Program-made: the position numbers and the translations under genes
The notes under the pieces: model-generated
Seen by the model: the letters and a program-made list of their open reading frames with translations, nothing else
Databases searched by the model: none
Told to the model about the DNA's origin: nothing
Shown here: positions 17,864-26,014 of the stretch, piece after piece
How positions within the stretch are numbered: the first letter of the stretch is position 1
Layout of the letters: every line of letters starts with the position of its first letter
Assembly (NCBI RefSeq): GCF_001205715.1
Contig: NZ_AQQZ01000001.1
Span: 372,001 to 436,000, forward strand
Reading direction: 5' to 3'
Length of the DNA: 64,000 nt
Origin: Pseudaestuariivita atlantica
Lineage (GTDB): Bacteria; Pseudomonadota; Alphaproteobacteria; Rhodobacterales; Rhodobacteraceae

Positions 17864-18919
17864 ATGCAACAGATCAAGGGACCGGCGCTGTTTCTGGCGC
17901 AGTTCGCAGGCGACGACGCCCCGTTCAATTCGTGGGACGCGATCACAAAGTGGGCCGCCGATTGCGGGTACGTGGGTGTGCAGGTTCCCAGCTGGGATGG
18001 CCGCCTGATCGACCTCGCCCAAGCCGCCGAAAGCAAGGGGTACTGCGACGACTTCAAGGGCGTCGCGGCCGAGAACGGGGTCGAGGTGACCGAGCTTTCC
18101 ACCCACCTTCAAGGTCAGCTTGTCGCGGTGCACCCCGCCTATGACACGGCGTTCGACGGCTTTGCCGCGCCCGAGGTGCGGGGCAACCCGACAGCGCGGC
18201 AGGAATGGGCCGTCGACCAGGTAAAGAAGGCGCTGTCGGCCTCGCGCAACATGGGGATCGGGGCACATGCGACCTTCTCGGGCGCGCTGGCATGGCCCTA
18301 TGTCTACCCGTGGCCGCAACGGCCCGCAGGACTGATCGAGACCGCGTTTGACGAGCTGGCCGCGCGCTGGCGTCCGATCCTTGACCATGCCGAGGAGTGC
18401 GGCGTCGATGTCTGCTATGAAATCCATCCCGGTGAAGACCTGCATGACGGTGTCACCTACGAGATGTTCCTTGAACGCACGGGCAACCACGCGCGCGCTT
18501 GCATGCTTTACGATCCGTCGCATTACGTCCTGCAATGCCTTGATTACCTTGACAATATCGACATCTACAGCGACCGAATCCGGATGTTCCACGTCAAGGA
18601 TGCCGAGTTCAATCCCACGGGTCGGCAGGGTGTCTATTCCGGCTACCAGTCATGGGTCGACCGCGCCGGGAGGTTCCGCTCGCTGGGCGACGGGCAGGTC
18701 GATTTCCGCGCCGTCTTTTCCAAACTGACGGCGGCCGGGTTCGACGGCTGGGCCGTGGTGGAATGGGAATGCGCGATCAAGCATCCCGAGGACGGCGCGC
18801 GCGAAGGCGCGGCCTTTGTCCGCGACCATATCATCCGCCCGACCGAGGTCGCCTTCGACGACTTCGCCGATGGCGGCACCGACGACGCGGGCAACCGCAA
18901 GATGCTGGGGATCTCGTGA
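17864..18919 (+). CDS. Sugar phosphate isomerase/epimerase (TIM barrel)
   Basis: A 351-residue cytosolic protein of the AP-endonuclease-2-like TIM-barrel family. Metal-ligand positions are visible in order: YEIHPGED, LYDPSH, FHVKDAE and VVEWECA, as in xylose-isomerase-like epimerases. A strong ribosome site (GGGAGG) precedes ATG 17864. It lies between the regulator and the dehydrogenase and its stop overlaps the dehydrogenase start. The reaction is probably isomerisation or epimerisation of a sugar in this pathway; the exact substrate is unknown. Confidence 0.85.
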   Translation: MQQIKGPALFLAQFAGDDAPFNSWDAITKWAADCGYVGVQVPSWDGRLIDLAQAAESKGYCDDFKGVAAENGVEVTELSTHLQGQLVAVHPAYDTAFDGFAAPEVRGNPTARQEWAVDQVKKALSASRNMGIGAHATFSGALAWPYVYPWPQRPAGLIETAFDELAARWRPILDHAEECGVDVCYEIHPGEDLHDGVTYEMFLERTGNHARACMLYDPSHYVLQCLDYLDNIDIYSDRIRMFHVKDAEFNPTGRQGVYSGYQSWVDRAGRFRSLGDGQVDFRAVFSKLTAAGFDGWAVVEWECAIKHPEDGAREGAAFVRDHIIRPTEVAFDDFADGGTDDAGNRKMLGIS

Positions 18920-20049
18920 TGGCGGACCGGATCAGACTGGGCATGGTCGGCGGCGGCAACGACGCCTTCATCGGCGCGGTGCACCGCATCGCCTCGCGCA
19001 TCGACGACCAGTACGAACTGGTGGCAGGCGCGCTGTCCTCCACCCCCGAGAAGTCGCGCGCCAGCGGAGAGGCCTTGGGTCTGCCGCGCATCTACGACGA
19101 TTTCAAGAAGATGGCCGCCCGCGAGGCACGGCGAAAGGACGGGATCGAGGCGGTGTCGATCGTCACCCCCAACCATGTCCATTTCGCCGCCGCGCGGGAG
19201 TTTCTGAAACGCGGCATCCACGTGATCTGCGACAAGCCGCTGACCTCGACCCTGCAGGACGCGCGCAAGATGGTGAAGGCGGTTCAGGAGTCCGAGGCGC
19301 TGTTCGTGTTGACGCACAACTACACCGGCTACCCGATGGTGCGTCAGGCGCGGGAGATGGTGGCCAACGGCGAAATCGGCGCGGTGCGCGTTGTGCAGGT
19401 GGAATACCCGCAGGACTGGCTGACCATCGAACAGGATTTCAAGCAGGCCGCATGGCGCACCGATCCCGCGCAGTCCGGCGCAGGCGGGTCGACGGGGGAT
19501 ATCGGCACCCATGCCTACAACCTCGCCTGTTTCGTGACCGGCCTGACGGCGACTGAACTTGCCGCCGACCTCGCCGCCTTCGTGCCGGGCCGCCGGGTGG
19601 ACGACAACGCGCATGTGCTGTTGCGGTTCGACAGCGGGGCAAAGGGCATGCTGTGGGCCAGCCAGGTCGCGCCGGGCAATGAAAACGGCCTGCGCCTGCG
19701 CGTCTATGGCGAGACGGGGGGGGTGGAATGGGCGCAGGAGGATCCCAATTACCTCTGGTACACGCCCTTCGGTGAACCGAAGCGCCTCATCACCCGCGGC
19801 GGGGCGGGGGCCGGAGAGGCCGCGGGCCGCGTCAGCCGCGTTCCGCCGGGCCATCCGGAAGGTTACCTCGAAGGCTTCGCCAACATCTATTCCGAGGCTG
19901 CGGCTGCGATCCGTGCGCACCGGGACGGCTCCCCGGTCCCGGAGGGCGTGATCTATCCCACGGTGGAGGATGGGCTGGCGGGGGTCGTGTTCGTCGATGC
20001 CTGCGTGCGCAGTTCGGCGCGCAACGCGGCGTGGATCAAGCTGGTCTGA
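18919..20049 (+). CDS. Gfo/Idh/MocA family NAD(P)-dependent oxidoreductase
   Basis: A 376-residue cytosolic dehydrogenase. The Rossmann motif GMVGGGNDAFIG is at residues 8-19, the conserved CDKPLT (Lys of the EKP-type motif) is near residue 105, and the C-terminal half carries GDIGTHAYN with the catalytic His. It typically oxidises a cyclic sugar or inositol-like hydroxyl. It is coupled to the isomerase gene by TGATG and is the last gene of the operon, converging on the DUF411 gene with 20 bases between stops. Confidence 0.9.
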   Translation: MADRIRLGMVGGGNDAFIGAVHRIASRIDDQYELVAGALSSTPEKSRASGEALGLPRIYDDFKKMAAREARRKDGIEAVSIVTPNHVHFAAAREFLKRGIHVICDKPLTSTLQDARKMVKAVQESEALFVLTHNYTGYPMVRQAREMVANGEIGAVRVVQVEYPQDWLTIEQDFKQAAWRTDPAQSGAGGSTGDIGTHAYNLACFVTGLTATELAADLAAFVPGRRVDDNAHVLLRFDSGAKGMLWASQVAPGNENGLRLRVYGETGGVEWAQEDPNYLWYTPFGEPKRLITRGGAGAGEAAGRVSRVPPGHPEGYLEGFANIYSEAAAAIRAHRDGSPVPEGVIYPTVEDGLAGVVFVDACVRSSARNAAWIKLV

Positions 20050-20050
20050 C

Positions 20051-20069
20051 GGCCCGTCGCAACCGGGCC
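20051..20069. terminator. Candidate intrinsic hairpin between convergent genes
   Basis: The arms GGCCCG (20051-20056) and CGGGCC (20064-20069) have a 7-base loop and fill the whole gap between the dehydrogenase and DUF411 stops. There is no T-run, so termination is uncertain. Confidence 0.35.
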
Positions 20070-20531
20070 TCAGCTGTGCCGCGCGAAGATGGACGTCGAC
20101 CCGTCGTTTGCCACGAGCAGCGTGTCGAAGGCATCGCCCGCGCCCGGCCCGGCCATTCCGGGCGAGCTCATCGGCATGCCGGGGACCGTCAGGCCCTGCG
20201 CATCCGGGCGTTCGGCCAGAAGGCGCGCGATGTCGGATGCGGGCACGTGGCCCTCGATGAAATAGTCGTCGACCAGCGCCGTGTGGCATCCCGACAGTTC
20301 CGGCGTGATGCCCAGCCGGTCCTTCACGGCATAAAGCGCGTCCTGGTCGACGTCCTGCGCCTCGACGGTGAACCCCGCCTCCTGCACATGCGCGACCCAG
20401 GCCGTGCAGCATCCGCAGGTCGGTGACTTCACGACGCGGATCACGGTATCGGAGCCGGCAAGCGCGGGGCCGGCGAGCAGGGTGGCCGAGGCCGACAGAA
20501 GGAAATCTCGACGTTTCAATGGTGTCTCCAT
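20070..20531 (-). CDS. DUF411 metal-binding protein, Tat-exported
   Basis: A 153-residue periplasmic protein of the DUF411 family, which is often found in copper-resistance loci. A twin-arginine signal (KRRDFLLSASATLL) covers roughly residues 1-27. The family CxxC-type motif TCGCC is at the start of the mature domain, with a further Cys in GCHTALV. The Met-rich tail (VPGMPMSSPGMAG) could bind Cu(I). ATG 20531 gives the correct signal peptide; an upstream ATG at 20591 adds an unrelated tail. It is the third gene, separated by 96 bases, after the CueR-type promoter at 21749-21779. Confidence 0.85.
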   Translation of the reverse strand: METPLKRRDFLLSASATLLAGPALAGSDTVIRVVKSPTCGCCTAWVAHVQEAGFTVEAQDVDQDALYAVKDRLGITPELSGCHTALVDDYFIEGHVPASDIARLLAERPDAQGLTVPGMPMSSPGMAGPGAGDAFDTLLVANDGSTSIFARHS

Positions 20532-20627
20532 TCTTGATGCCGGACAGAATAGCGCCGCGCGCAGGGGAGTCGAGCGCGGCAAAATGGACATGCCATCGCG
20601 GTGCCGCTCCGGCGTTACGCGGATCGG

Positions 20628-21293
20628 TTACTCAGTGTTTCGGTCACCGTTCATGCGCCGTTCGCGCCAGACGGCCACGAGAAGCGACAGCGCGGTGAAG
20701 CCGCCAAGCGCGAGTGCCGTCCATGTGGCCGCGCGCGCATCCCCGGTCATCGCCGCATTGCCCATATGCGCCAGGATAAAGCTCGCCGGGATGATCCCGG
20801 CCAGCGTCGCAACGGCAAAGCGCCACAGGTGCAGCTTGCTGAGGCCCGCCGCGTAACTGATCATGTCGAAGGACAAAAAAGGCAGCAATCGGCTGCCGAA
20901 GACGAGGAATGTCAGCATGTTCTGCGATCCCAATAGGCCCTGTCCCAGTCTCTGCCCGAGATGGCGTTCGACGTAGGGCCGACCAAGCCCGCGCGCGATC
21001 AGGAATGCCGCCAGCGCGCCGATCTCGGCCCCGGTGACGGTGAGGATCGTTCCCAGAAGGTCGCCATAGGCCGCGCCCGCGACCAGCGCGATCGGGGCGG
21101 ACGGGATCGGGGTCGCCACGATGGCCAGCGCCATCAGCGCGACGATCAAGACCGGGCCGAACACGCCCGCCGCGTCGATCCAGCGCCTGAGATCGTCGCG
21201 GTCGGGCAGGTCGAAGTCGAACCCGAGCTGACGGCGCAAGATCCATGCAAGGATCATGAGCACGATCACGCCCAGCAGAAAAAGCCGTGTCAT
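20628..21293 (-). CDS. TVP38/TMEM64-type (DedA-like) membrane protein
   Basis: A 221-residue inner-membrane protein with about five to six helices. The SNARE-associated/DedA-type core is visible as GAAYGDLLGTILTVTGAEIG and FGSRLLPFLSFDMISYAAGL. Such proteins act as lipid scramblases or transporters, and members of this family recur in metal-resistance clusters (next to mercury or copper genes). It starts inside the stop of the upstream DUF6010-like gene (4-base overlap). The role here is unknown. Confidence 0.8.
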   Translation of the reverse strand: MTRLFLLGVIVLMILAWILRRQLGFDFDLPDRDDLRRWIDAAGVFGPVLIVALMALAIVATPIPSAPIALVAGAAYGDLLGTILTVTGAEIGALAAFLIARGLGRPYVERHLGQRLGQGLLGSQNMLTFLVFGSRLLPFLSFDMISYAAGLSKLHLWRFAVATLAGIIPASFILAHMGNAAMTGDARAATWTALALGGFTALSLLVAVWRERRMNGDRNTE

Positions 21294-21742
21294 ACCCTGC
21301 CTGCATAAAGCAGGACGAGGAAGGCGGCCACCGCAAGGTCATAGACCACGCAGAACGGGATATACCATTTCGGAATACGGGCGAGGTGACGGGCATTGTG
21401 GTGCACAAGGTCCCATCCCGCATGCAGCGCCAGCCCCGCCGGCAGAGCCGCCCAGTGCCACGTAATGCCCAGTATCGCCGCCAGCCCGAAAAGCAGGGCG
21501 ACGGCAAGTTCGGACCAGAACACCCGGCGCCGCCCGTCGGCCGCCCCGAACCCGATATACGCGCCACCGATCAGGGCGAGCGTGACGGCCGCCACGACGA
21601 TGGAGACATCGCGCCCGACGACCAGGTGCACGGGCACGGTCAGGGCAAACAGGGCCGCCCCGATCCATGCCGGCGCATGAAAGGTGTCGCCGTTGGGGCC
21701 TCCCGCCGGCGTGTCCTTCGAAAGCGGTGATGCGCGCGTCAT
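21290..21742 (-). CDS. Membrane protein, DUF6010-like
   Basis: A 150-residue protein with four hydrophobic helices and a His-containing segment (ITWHWAALPAGLALHAGWDL, then VHHNARH), a pattern seen in DUF6010-like proteins. The WHWAALPAG..HAGWDL..HH arrangement offers several possible metal ligands. The ATG at 21742 sits about 7 bases after the predicted -10 of the CueR-type promoter, so the transcript may be leaderless. It heads a three-gene minus-strand unit (this gene, TVP38-like, DUF411). Confidence 0.65.
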   Translation of the reverse strand: MTRASPLSKDTPAGGPNGDTFHAPAWIGAALFALTVPVHLVVGRDVSIVVAAVTLALIGGAYIGFGAADGRRRVFWSELAVALLFGLAAILGITWHWAALPAGLALHAGWDLVHHNARHLARIPKWYIPFCVVYDLAVAAFLVLLYAGRV

Positions 21743-21748
21743 CGGTCC

Positions 21749-21779
21749 TGCTTGCAGCCTCCAGTAACTGGAAGGTCAA
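21749..21779 (-). promoter_or_regulatory. CueR-type promoter/operator 1
   Basis: Read on the minus strand: -35 TTGACC (21779-21774), the near-palindrome CCTTCCAGTTACTGGAGG (21775-21758) and a weak -10 (CAAGCA) after 19 bp. The long spacer with the dyad inside is diagnostic of MerR-family activators, and the core matches the CueR operator type. It drives the DUF6010-like/TVP38/DUF411 unit. Confidence 0.8.
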
Positions 21780-21795
21780 GGGCAATTCGGCAACA

Positions 21796-21813
21796 GTTAC
21801 ATTTGGTGACAAA
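21796..21813 (+). promoter_or_regulatory. Tandem TTACA box 1 (putative response-regulator site)
   Basis: GTTACATTTGGTGACAAA contains TTACA and TGACA in direct repeat with a 10-bp period, 70 bases before the first L,D-transpeptidase ATG. It is 16/18 identical to box 2, ahead of the response-regulator gene. A possible -10 TAGCAT is at 21845-21850. Confidence 0.6.
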
Positions 21814-21883
21814 CAGTGATTGGGTGAAGCTGGGGCGGTGCCTCTAGCATCGTGATCAAGATTGAGCAGTGAGGTGAATTTCG

Positions 21884-22498
21884 ATGCAGGATTTGCGGGC
21901 CGACGGGCCGGAACGGGACCCTATTCTGACCCGGCGTGCTTTTGTCGCCGCCGCTGTCACCGTCGGTGCCTTCCCGTCGCTTGCTGTTGGGCATCCCGTC
22001 ACCCTGCCGGACAAGTACCTCCCGCAACTGGTCAATACCGGGCGCAAGGACTGGGAGGCCGGCTCCCTGCATGTCCTTCCCGATGACTTCTTCCTGTTCT
22101 TCATGCTGCAGGACGGGCTGGCGATCCGTTATGGCGTGGGCGTGGGGCGCAAGGGGCTTTACACGGCGGGCACCTTCACCGTCGGGCGCAAGGCCAAGTG
22201 GCCGCGCTGGCGCCCGACCGACGCGATGATCCGGCGCGAGCCGCACAAATACGCGCGCTTCAAGGACGGCGTCGCGGGCGGTCCGAACAACCCCTTGGGC
22301 GCCCGCGCGCTTTACCTTTACAATGATGCGGGTCGGGATACGTATTTGCGAATTCACGGTACGAACGAGCCGGGAACCATCGGCTCGGCAGTATCCAACG
22401 GCTGCGCGAGGCTGACCAATGAGCATGTCAAAGACCTTTATGACCGGGTCGAGATCGGGGCGCGGGTCGAACTGCATCCCAAGGTCGCAACCGCCTGA
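21884..22498 (+). CDS. L,D-transpeptidase (YkuD) 1, Tat-type signal
   Basis: A 204-residue exported peptidoglycan enzyme that forms 3-3 crosslinks or attaches proteins to the wall. The YkuD active-site block is visible as RIHGTNEP then SNGCARL, with catalytic His and Cys. The N-terminal signal has a twin-arginine motif (LTRRAFVAA). GAGG at 21871-21874 precedes the ATG. It is the first gene of a long plus-strand copper operon and lies downstream of tandem TTACA box 1. It is 30-50 percent similar by eye to the copies at 33889 and, more distantly, 26007. Copper is known to inhibit such enzymes through their cysteine, which makes the location notable. Confidence 0.9.
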   Translation: MQDLRADGPERDPILTRRAFVAAAVTVGAFPSLAVGHPVTLPDKYLPQLVNTGRKDWEAGSLHVLPDDFFLFFMLQDGLAIRYGVGVGRKGLYTAGTFTVGRKAKWPRWRPTDAMIRREPHKYARFKDGVAGGPNNPLGARALYLYNDAGRDTYLRIHGTNEPGTIGSAVSNGCARLTNEHVKDLYDRVEIGARVELHPKVATA

Positions 22499-23735
22499 CG
22501 CAACACACAAATGGTCCACGCTTGGTAGCCTGCTGGCCTGCGCCGTTCTCTGGGCGGGTCCGGCCATCGCCGACAGGCCGGTTTTCGAAACCTTGCGGAA
22601 GGTGGAAACACCTGTTCAGGGACAGGCGCAGGAGCCGTTCCTTGCCGCAAGCGGCGACATGCTGGCGATGTCGTGGCTGTCGCTCGACCGCTCGGGTGCC
22701 TCGGTCCGGTTCGCGCGGATGGACAGGGCGGGGTGGTCGCAACCGGTCGAGGTCGCGCGGGGGCGTGACCTGTTCCTCAACTGGGCCGACTTTCCGTCCG
22801 TCACGTTCTTCGGCGAGACGGGCGTTGCGCTGCACTGGTTGCGGAAATCGGAGCCGCGCGGGTTCGCCTATGACATCGAGATGTCGGTGTCGGACGACCT
22901 TGGCGCCACCTGGTCCGACGCGTTCATCCCGCATACCGACCGCTCGGCGTCCCAGCACGGGTTTGCCACGATGAGCGGTGCGCCGGATGGCACGCTGGAC
23001 CTGCTGTGGCTCGACGGGCGGTCCTACGACAAGGTGGGGTTCCGTGACACGCCCGACGCGATGCAGTTGCGCGCGGTCAGCGTCGACGGGTCCGGGCAAC
23101 TGGGCGAGGACCGCGCGGTCGATTTGCAGACCTGTTCATGCTGCCAGACATCCTCGGCCCGGCTGGGCGACGGGTCGCTGGTGGTGGCCTACCGCGACCG
23201 AACCGACGCGGAAATCCGCGACATCTCGGTCGTGCGGCTTGCAGATGGCAACTGGGCCGAACCGGTCACGGTGCACCGTGACGGGTGGGAGATCGCGGGC
23301 TGCCCGGTGAACGGCCCGGCGATCGTGGCCGGCGGATCGCAAGTTGCCGTGGCGTGGTTCACGGGCGCGGACGACGTTGCCAAGGTCAACGTGGCCTTCT
23401 CCGGGGACGGCGGGCAGAGCTTTGCCGCGCCGATGCGCATCGACGTGTCGGAGCCGCTGGGCCGGGTCGACGCGCTGATGCTGGAGGACGGATCGGTCCT
23501 TGTCAGCTGGCTGGAATGGGAGGGCGATGACGAGGTCCTGCGCCTGTGCCGGGTCGTTGCGGACAAGGGGTGCGTCGCCAGCCAGTTGCTGGTGCGGAAC
23601 GGCCTGTCGGCGTCGCTGAACTTCCCCCGCATGGCGCGCATGGGCGGCGACGTGTTCCTCGCCTGGACGCATCCCCTGGACGAACGTCGCAGCACCGTCG
23701 TTTTGGTGCAGGGCACGCCTGCGGCGTTGGACTAG
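22419..23735 (+). CDS. Sialidase-fold (BNR-repeat) exported protein with CSCC motif
   Basis: An exported protein of up to 438 residues with beta-propeller/BNR-type repeats (SVSDDLGATWSDAF and AFSGDGGQSFAAPM are Asp-box-like). A hydrophobic signal (LGSLLACAVLWAGPAIA) lies near residues 35-51. A CSCCQTSSARLGDG segment in the middle is a likely metal or heme contact and is unusual for true sialidases, so sugar hydrolysis is doubtful. No start codon fits after the upstream stop. ATG 22419 has GAGG before it and implies an 80-base overlap with the L,D-transpeptidase gene; ATG 22440 is an alternative. Its role in copper handling is inferred only from context. Confidence 0.65.
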   Translation: MSMSKTFMTGSRSGRGSNCIPRSQPPDATHKWSTLGSLLACAVLWAGPAIADRPVFETLRKVETPVQGQAQEPFLAASGDMLAMSWLSLDRSGASVRFARMDRAGWSQPVEVARGRDLFLNWADFPSVTFFGETGVALHWLRKSEPRGFAYDIEMSVSDDLGATWSDAFIPHTDRSASQHGFATMSGAPDGTLDLLWLDGRSYDKVGFRDTPDAMQLRAVSVDGSGQLGEDRAVDLQTCSCCQTSSARLGDGSLVVAYRDRTDAEIRDISVVRLADGNWAEPVTVHRDGWEIAGCPVNGPAIVAGGSQVAVAWFTGADDVAKVNVAFSGDGGQSFAAPMRIDVSEPLGRVDALMLEDGSVLVSWLEWEGDDEVLRLCRVVADKGCVASQLLVRNGLSASLNFPRMARMGGDVFLAWTHPLDERRSTVVLVQGTPAALD

Positions 23736-23747
23736 GCCCCGCGTTTC

Positions 23748-23765
23748 GTTACATTTTGCGACAAA
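23748..23765 (+). promoter_or_regulatory. Tandem TTACA box 2, ahead of the response-regulator gene
   Basis: GTTACATTTTGCGACAAA carries TTACA and CGACA with a 10-bp period, 42 bases before the regulator ATG. A -10-like CTATAT follows at 23793-23798, about 30 bp downstream, the spacing expected for an OmpR-type activator. It suggests autoregulation. Confidence 0.6.
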
Positions 23766-23807
23766 ACCGGGCAGGCATGCCGCCGCCGGTCGCTATATGT
23801 GCACCTC

Positions 23808-24545
23808 ATGGAGTCGAAACCGAAAATCCTCGTCGTCGACGATCACCGCGAAATCCGCAACTCGGTCGCGCGGTATCTCGCGCGCAACGGGATGGAGGTC
23901 GCCACGGCGGAAACCGCCGCCGACATGGATCGGCAGATGGACCTGCGGTGGCCCGATCTCGTCGTGCTCGACGTGATGATGCCGGGCGAGGATGGGTTGT
24001 CGGCTTGTGCGCGCCTGCGCGACACCACCAATGTGCCCGTCCTGCTGCTGACGGCGCTGGACGGTAACACCCACCTTCTGAAAGGGTTCGAGACGGGGGC
24101 GGACGATTACATGTCCAAACCCTTCAACCCGCCGGAACTGCTTGCACGGATACAGGCCATCCTGCGCCGCACCCGGACACCTGCCGACGATACCCGGCCC
24201 GCCGAACGGCCCGGCCTGGCGGGCAAGACGGCCCGCTTTGGCGGGGTGAGTTACGACGTCGATGCGCGCGTGGTCGAACGGGCGGACGGGCGGACGGAGG
24301 TGCTGACATCCGGCGAGGCGAGCCTTCTCTGCGTTCTGATCGAACATGCCCGCGACACGCTCAGCCGCGACGAATTGCTAATGAAATCGGCGGGCCGCGT
24401 GCCGGGCCCGTTCGACCGGACGATCGACAACCAGGTGAGCCGTCTGCGCAAGAAGATCGAACCCGACATCCTGCGCCCGCGCCTGATCACCACCATCCGC
24501 AACGGTGGCTATTCGCTGTCCTGCGATGTCGAGATCGTCTCTTGA
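23808..24545 (+). CDS. OmpR-family response regulator
   Basis: A 245-residue cytoplasmic regulator. The receiver domain has the acidic pair DD (11-12), phospho-acceptor Asp55 in VVLDVMMPG and Lys in DDYMSKPF. The C-terminal winged helix (~150-240) includes SRDELL and RTIDNQVSRLRKKIE, then RNGGYSL. It is coupled to the sensor kinase by a TTGA overlap. ATG 23808 is preferred; GTG 23799 is an alternative. No Shine-Dalgarno is present, and a -10-like CTATAT at 23793-23798 would make the mRNA nearly leaderless. It probably binds the tandem TTACA boxes listed in this window. Confidence 0.9.
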   Translation: MESKPKILVVDDHREIRNSVARYLARNGMEVATAETAADMDRQMDLRWPDLVVLDVMMPGEDGLSACARLRDTTNVPVLLLTALDGNTHLLKGFETGADDYMSKPFNPPELLARIQAILRRTRTPADDTRPAERPGLAGKTARFGGVSYDVDARVVERADGRTEVLTSGEASLLCVLIEHARDTLSRDELLMKSAGRVPGPFDRTIDNQVSRLRKKIEPDILRPRLITTIRNGGYSLSCDVEIVS

Positions 24546-26014
24546 ACCGCGTGAACATTCCCCTGCGGACGCAACTGGTGCTGCTGGTGGGCGCGGCGTT
24601 CCTGCTTGGGCAGGTGCTGAGCCTCGTCTTCTTCGCCGATGAACGGTCGCTGGCGGTGCGCGCGGCGCTGGGGGCGGAGACGGCGAGCCGCGCCGCCAAT
24701 GTCGCCCGCCTGATCGAGGACGCGCCGCCCGAACTGCACGAACAGATCGTGCAGGCGGCCAGCACCCAGCTGGTGCGCTTCGCCATCAGCCCCGAGGCGA
24801 CCGTTGCCAACGGCATGCATCACGACGATGCCGCGATCGAAGCCCGCATCCGCGCGCTCATGGGCGACAGTTTCAGCCGCGCCATCCGGGTGGAGATGCA
24901 CGAGATCGAAGGCCGGATGCTGCCCTTGCCGAACCTGACGCCGGACATGGCAGAGCTTCACGCCGACATGATGCAGGGCACGCTTGCCGCCGTCGAATTG
25001 CAGGTGTCCATCGCCCTGTCGGGTGGCGGGTGGCTGAACGTGGGCACGTTGTTCGAACGGCCGCCGTGGCAGGTGTCGTCGGCCTCGCTGATCTCGATCC
25101 TGCTGTCGATGGGGCTGGGGGCGGTGGCCGTGTTCTGGTTCGTGATCGCTCGGCTGACGGGGCCGATGACGGCGCTGACGCGCGCCACCGAAGCGCTGGG
25201 TCGCGGCGGGCAGGTCACGCCGCTCGAACCCGCCGGTCCGCCCGAGGTCAGGACGCTGACCCGCGCCTTCAACGTGATGCGGGAGCGTTTGCGCCGGTTC
25301 GTGTCGGACCGGACGATGATGCTGGCAGCACTTGCGCATGACCTGCGGTCGCCCCTGACGGCGATGCGCGTGCAGTCGGCGATGGTGGAAGACCCCGAGA
25401 CCCGCGAAAGCCTTGGCCGGTCGCTGGACGAGATGTCGGACATGGTCGAGTCGACGCTGGCCTATGCCCGTGGCGTGGGCTCCGAGGAGGCGCCGCAACG
25501 CCTACCGCTGGCTGATCTGCTTGACCGCGCGGGCGCTTCGCCAAGTGAGGCGCCGGGCGACGTGACCGTGTCGGTCCGGGCCACGGCGATGACGCGCGCC
25601 TTGCGCAACCTCGTGGAAAACGCGCGGCGTTACGGCTGCGGAGCGGAGGTGACGTGGCGCATCGACGGCAAGGACCTGCAGATCAGCATCGACGATACCG
25701 GCCCCGGCATCCCGGATGACCAGATCGAGCGGGTGTTCGAGCCCTACGTGCGTCTTGAACAAAGCCGGTCGCGCAAGACCGGCGGCACCGGGCTTGGCCT
25801 GTCGATCGCGCGCAGCATCGTGCTGGAGCATGGCGGGGCGCTGTCGCTGCAGAACCGGCCCGAAGGCGGTCTGCGCGCGCTGATCACGCTTCCGGGAGCG
25901 GTTGTGATCGGGCGCGCGGGCGAAGACCTGCCGCCGTTACAAATTGATACACCACATTCGCAAGGCAGGGTGCTAGGCCACGGAAAACGCCCACTGGAGG
26001 CAGAGCATGGCTGA
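24542..26014 (+). CDS. Sensor histidine kinase, probably metal-sensing
   Basis: A 490-residue inner-membrane kinase. TM1 covers ~11-31, the periplasmic sensor ~32-178, TM2 ~180-203 and HAMP ~204-255. The phospho-acceptor is His266 in LAHDLRSP. The ATPase boxes are NLVENARRYG, DDTGPGIP and GTGLGLSIA. The sensor loop is rich in His and Met (GMHHDD near 91-96, VEMHEIEGRM near 118-126, AELHADMMQG near 137-146), which suits copper sensing. The start is TTG 24542, overlapping the regulator stop. A ~35-residue C-terminal tail beyond the ATPase domain is coded where the promoter of the next gene must lie. Confidence 0.9.
   Translation: MNRVNIPLRTQLVLLVGAAFLLGQVLSLVFFADERSLAVRAALGAETASRAANVARLIEDAPPELHEQIVQAASTQLVRFAISPEATVANGMHHDDAAIEARIRALMGDSFSRAIRVEMHEIEGRMLPLPNLTPDMAELHADMMQGTLAAVELQVSIALSGGGWLNVGTLFERPPWQVSSASLISILLSMGLGAVAVFWFVIARLTGPMTALTRATEALGRGGQVTPLEPAGPPEVRTLTRAFNVMRERLRRFVSDRTMMLAALAHDLRSPLTAMRVQSAMVEDPETRESLGRSLDEMSDMVESTLAYARGVGSEEAPQRLPLADLLDRAGASPSEAPGDVTVSVRATAMTRALRNLVENARRYGCGAEVTWRIDGKDLQISIDDTGPGIPDDQIERVFEPYVRLEQSRSRKTGGTGLGLSIARSIVLEHGGALSLQNRPEGGLRALITLPGAVVIGRAGEDLPPLQIDTPHSQGRVLGHGKRPLEAEHG
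25936..25953 (+). promoter_or_regulatory. Tandem TTACA box 3 inside the kinase 3' end
   Basis: GTTACAAATTGATACACC carries TTACA (25937-25941) and ATACA (25947-25951), 10-bp period, 53 bases before the second L,D-transpeptidase ATG. It lies within coding sequence of the kinase tail, so an internal promoter is implied. Confidence 0.45.
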
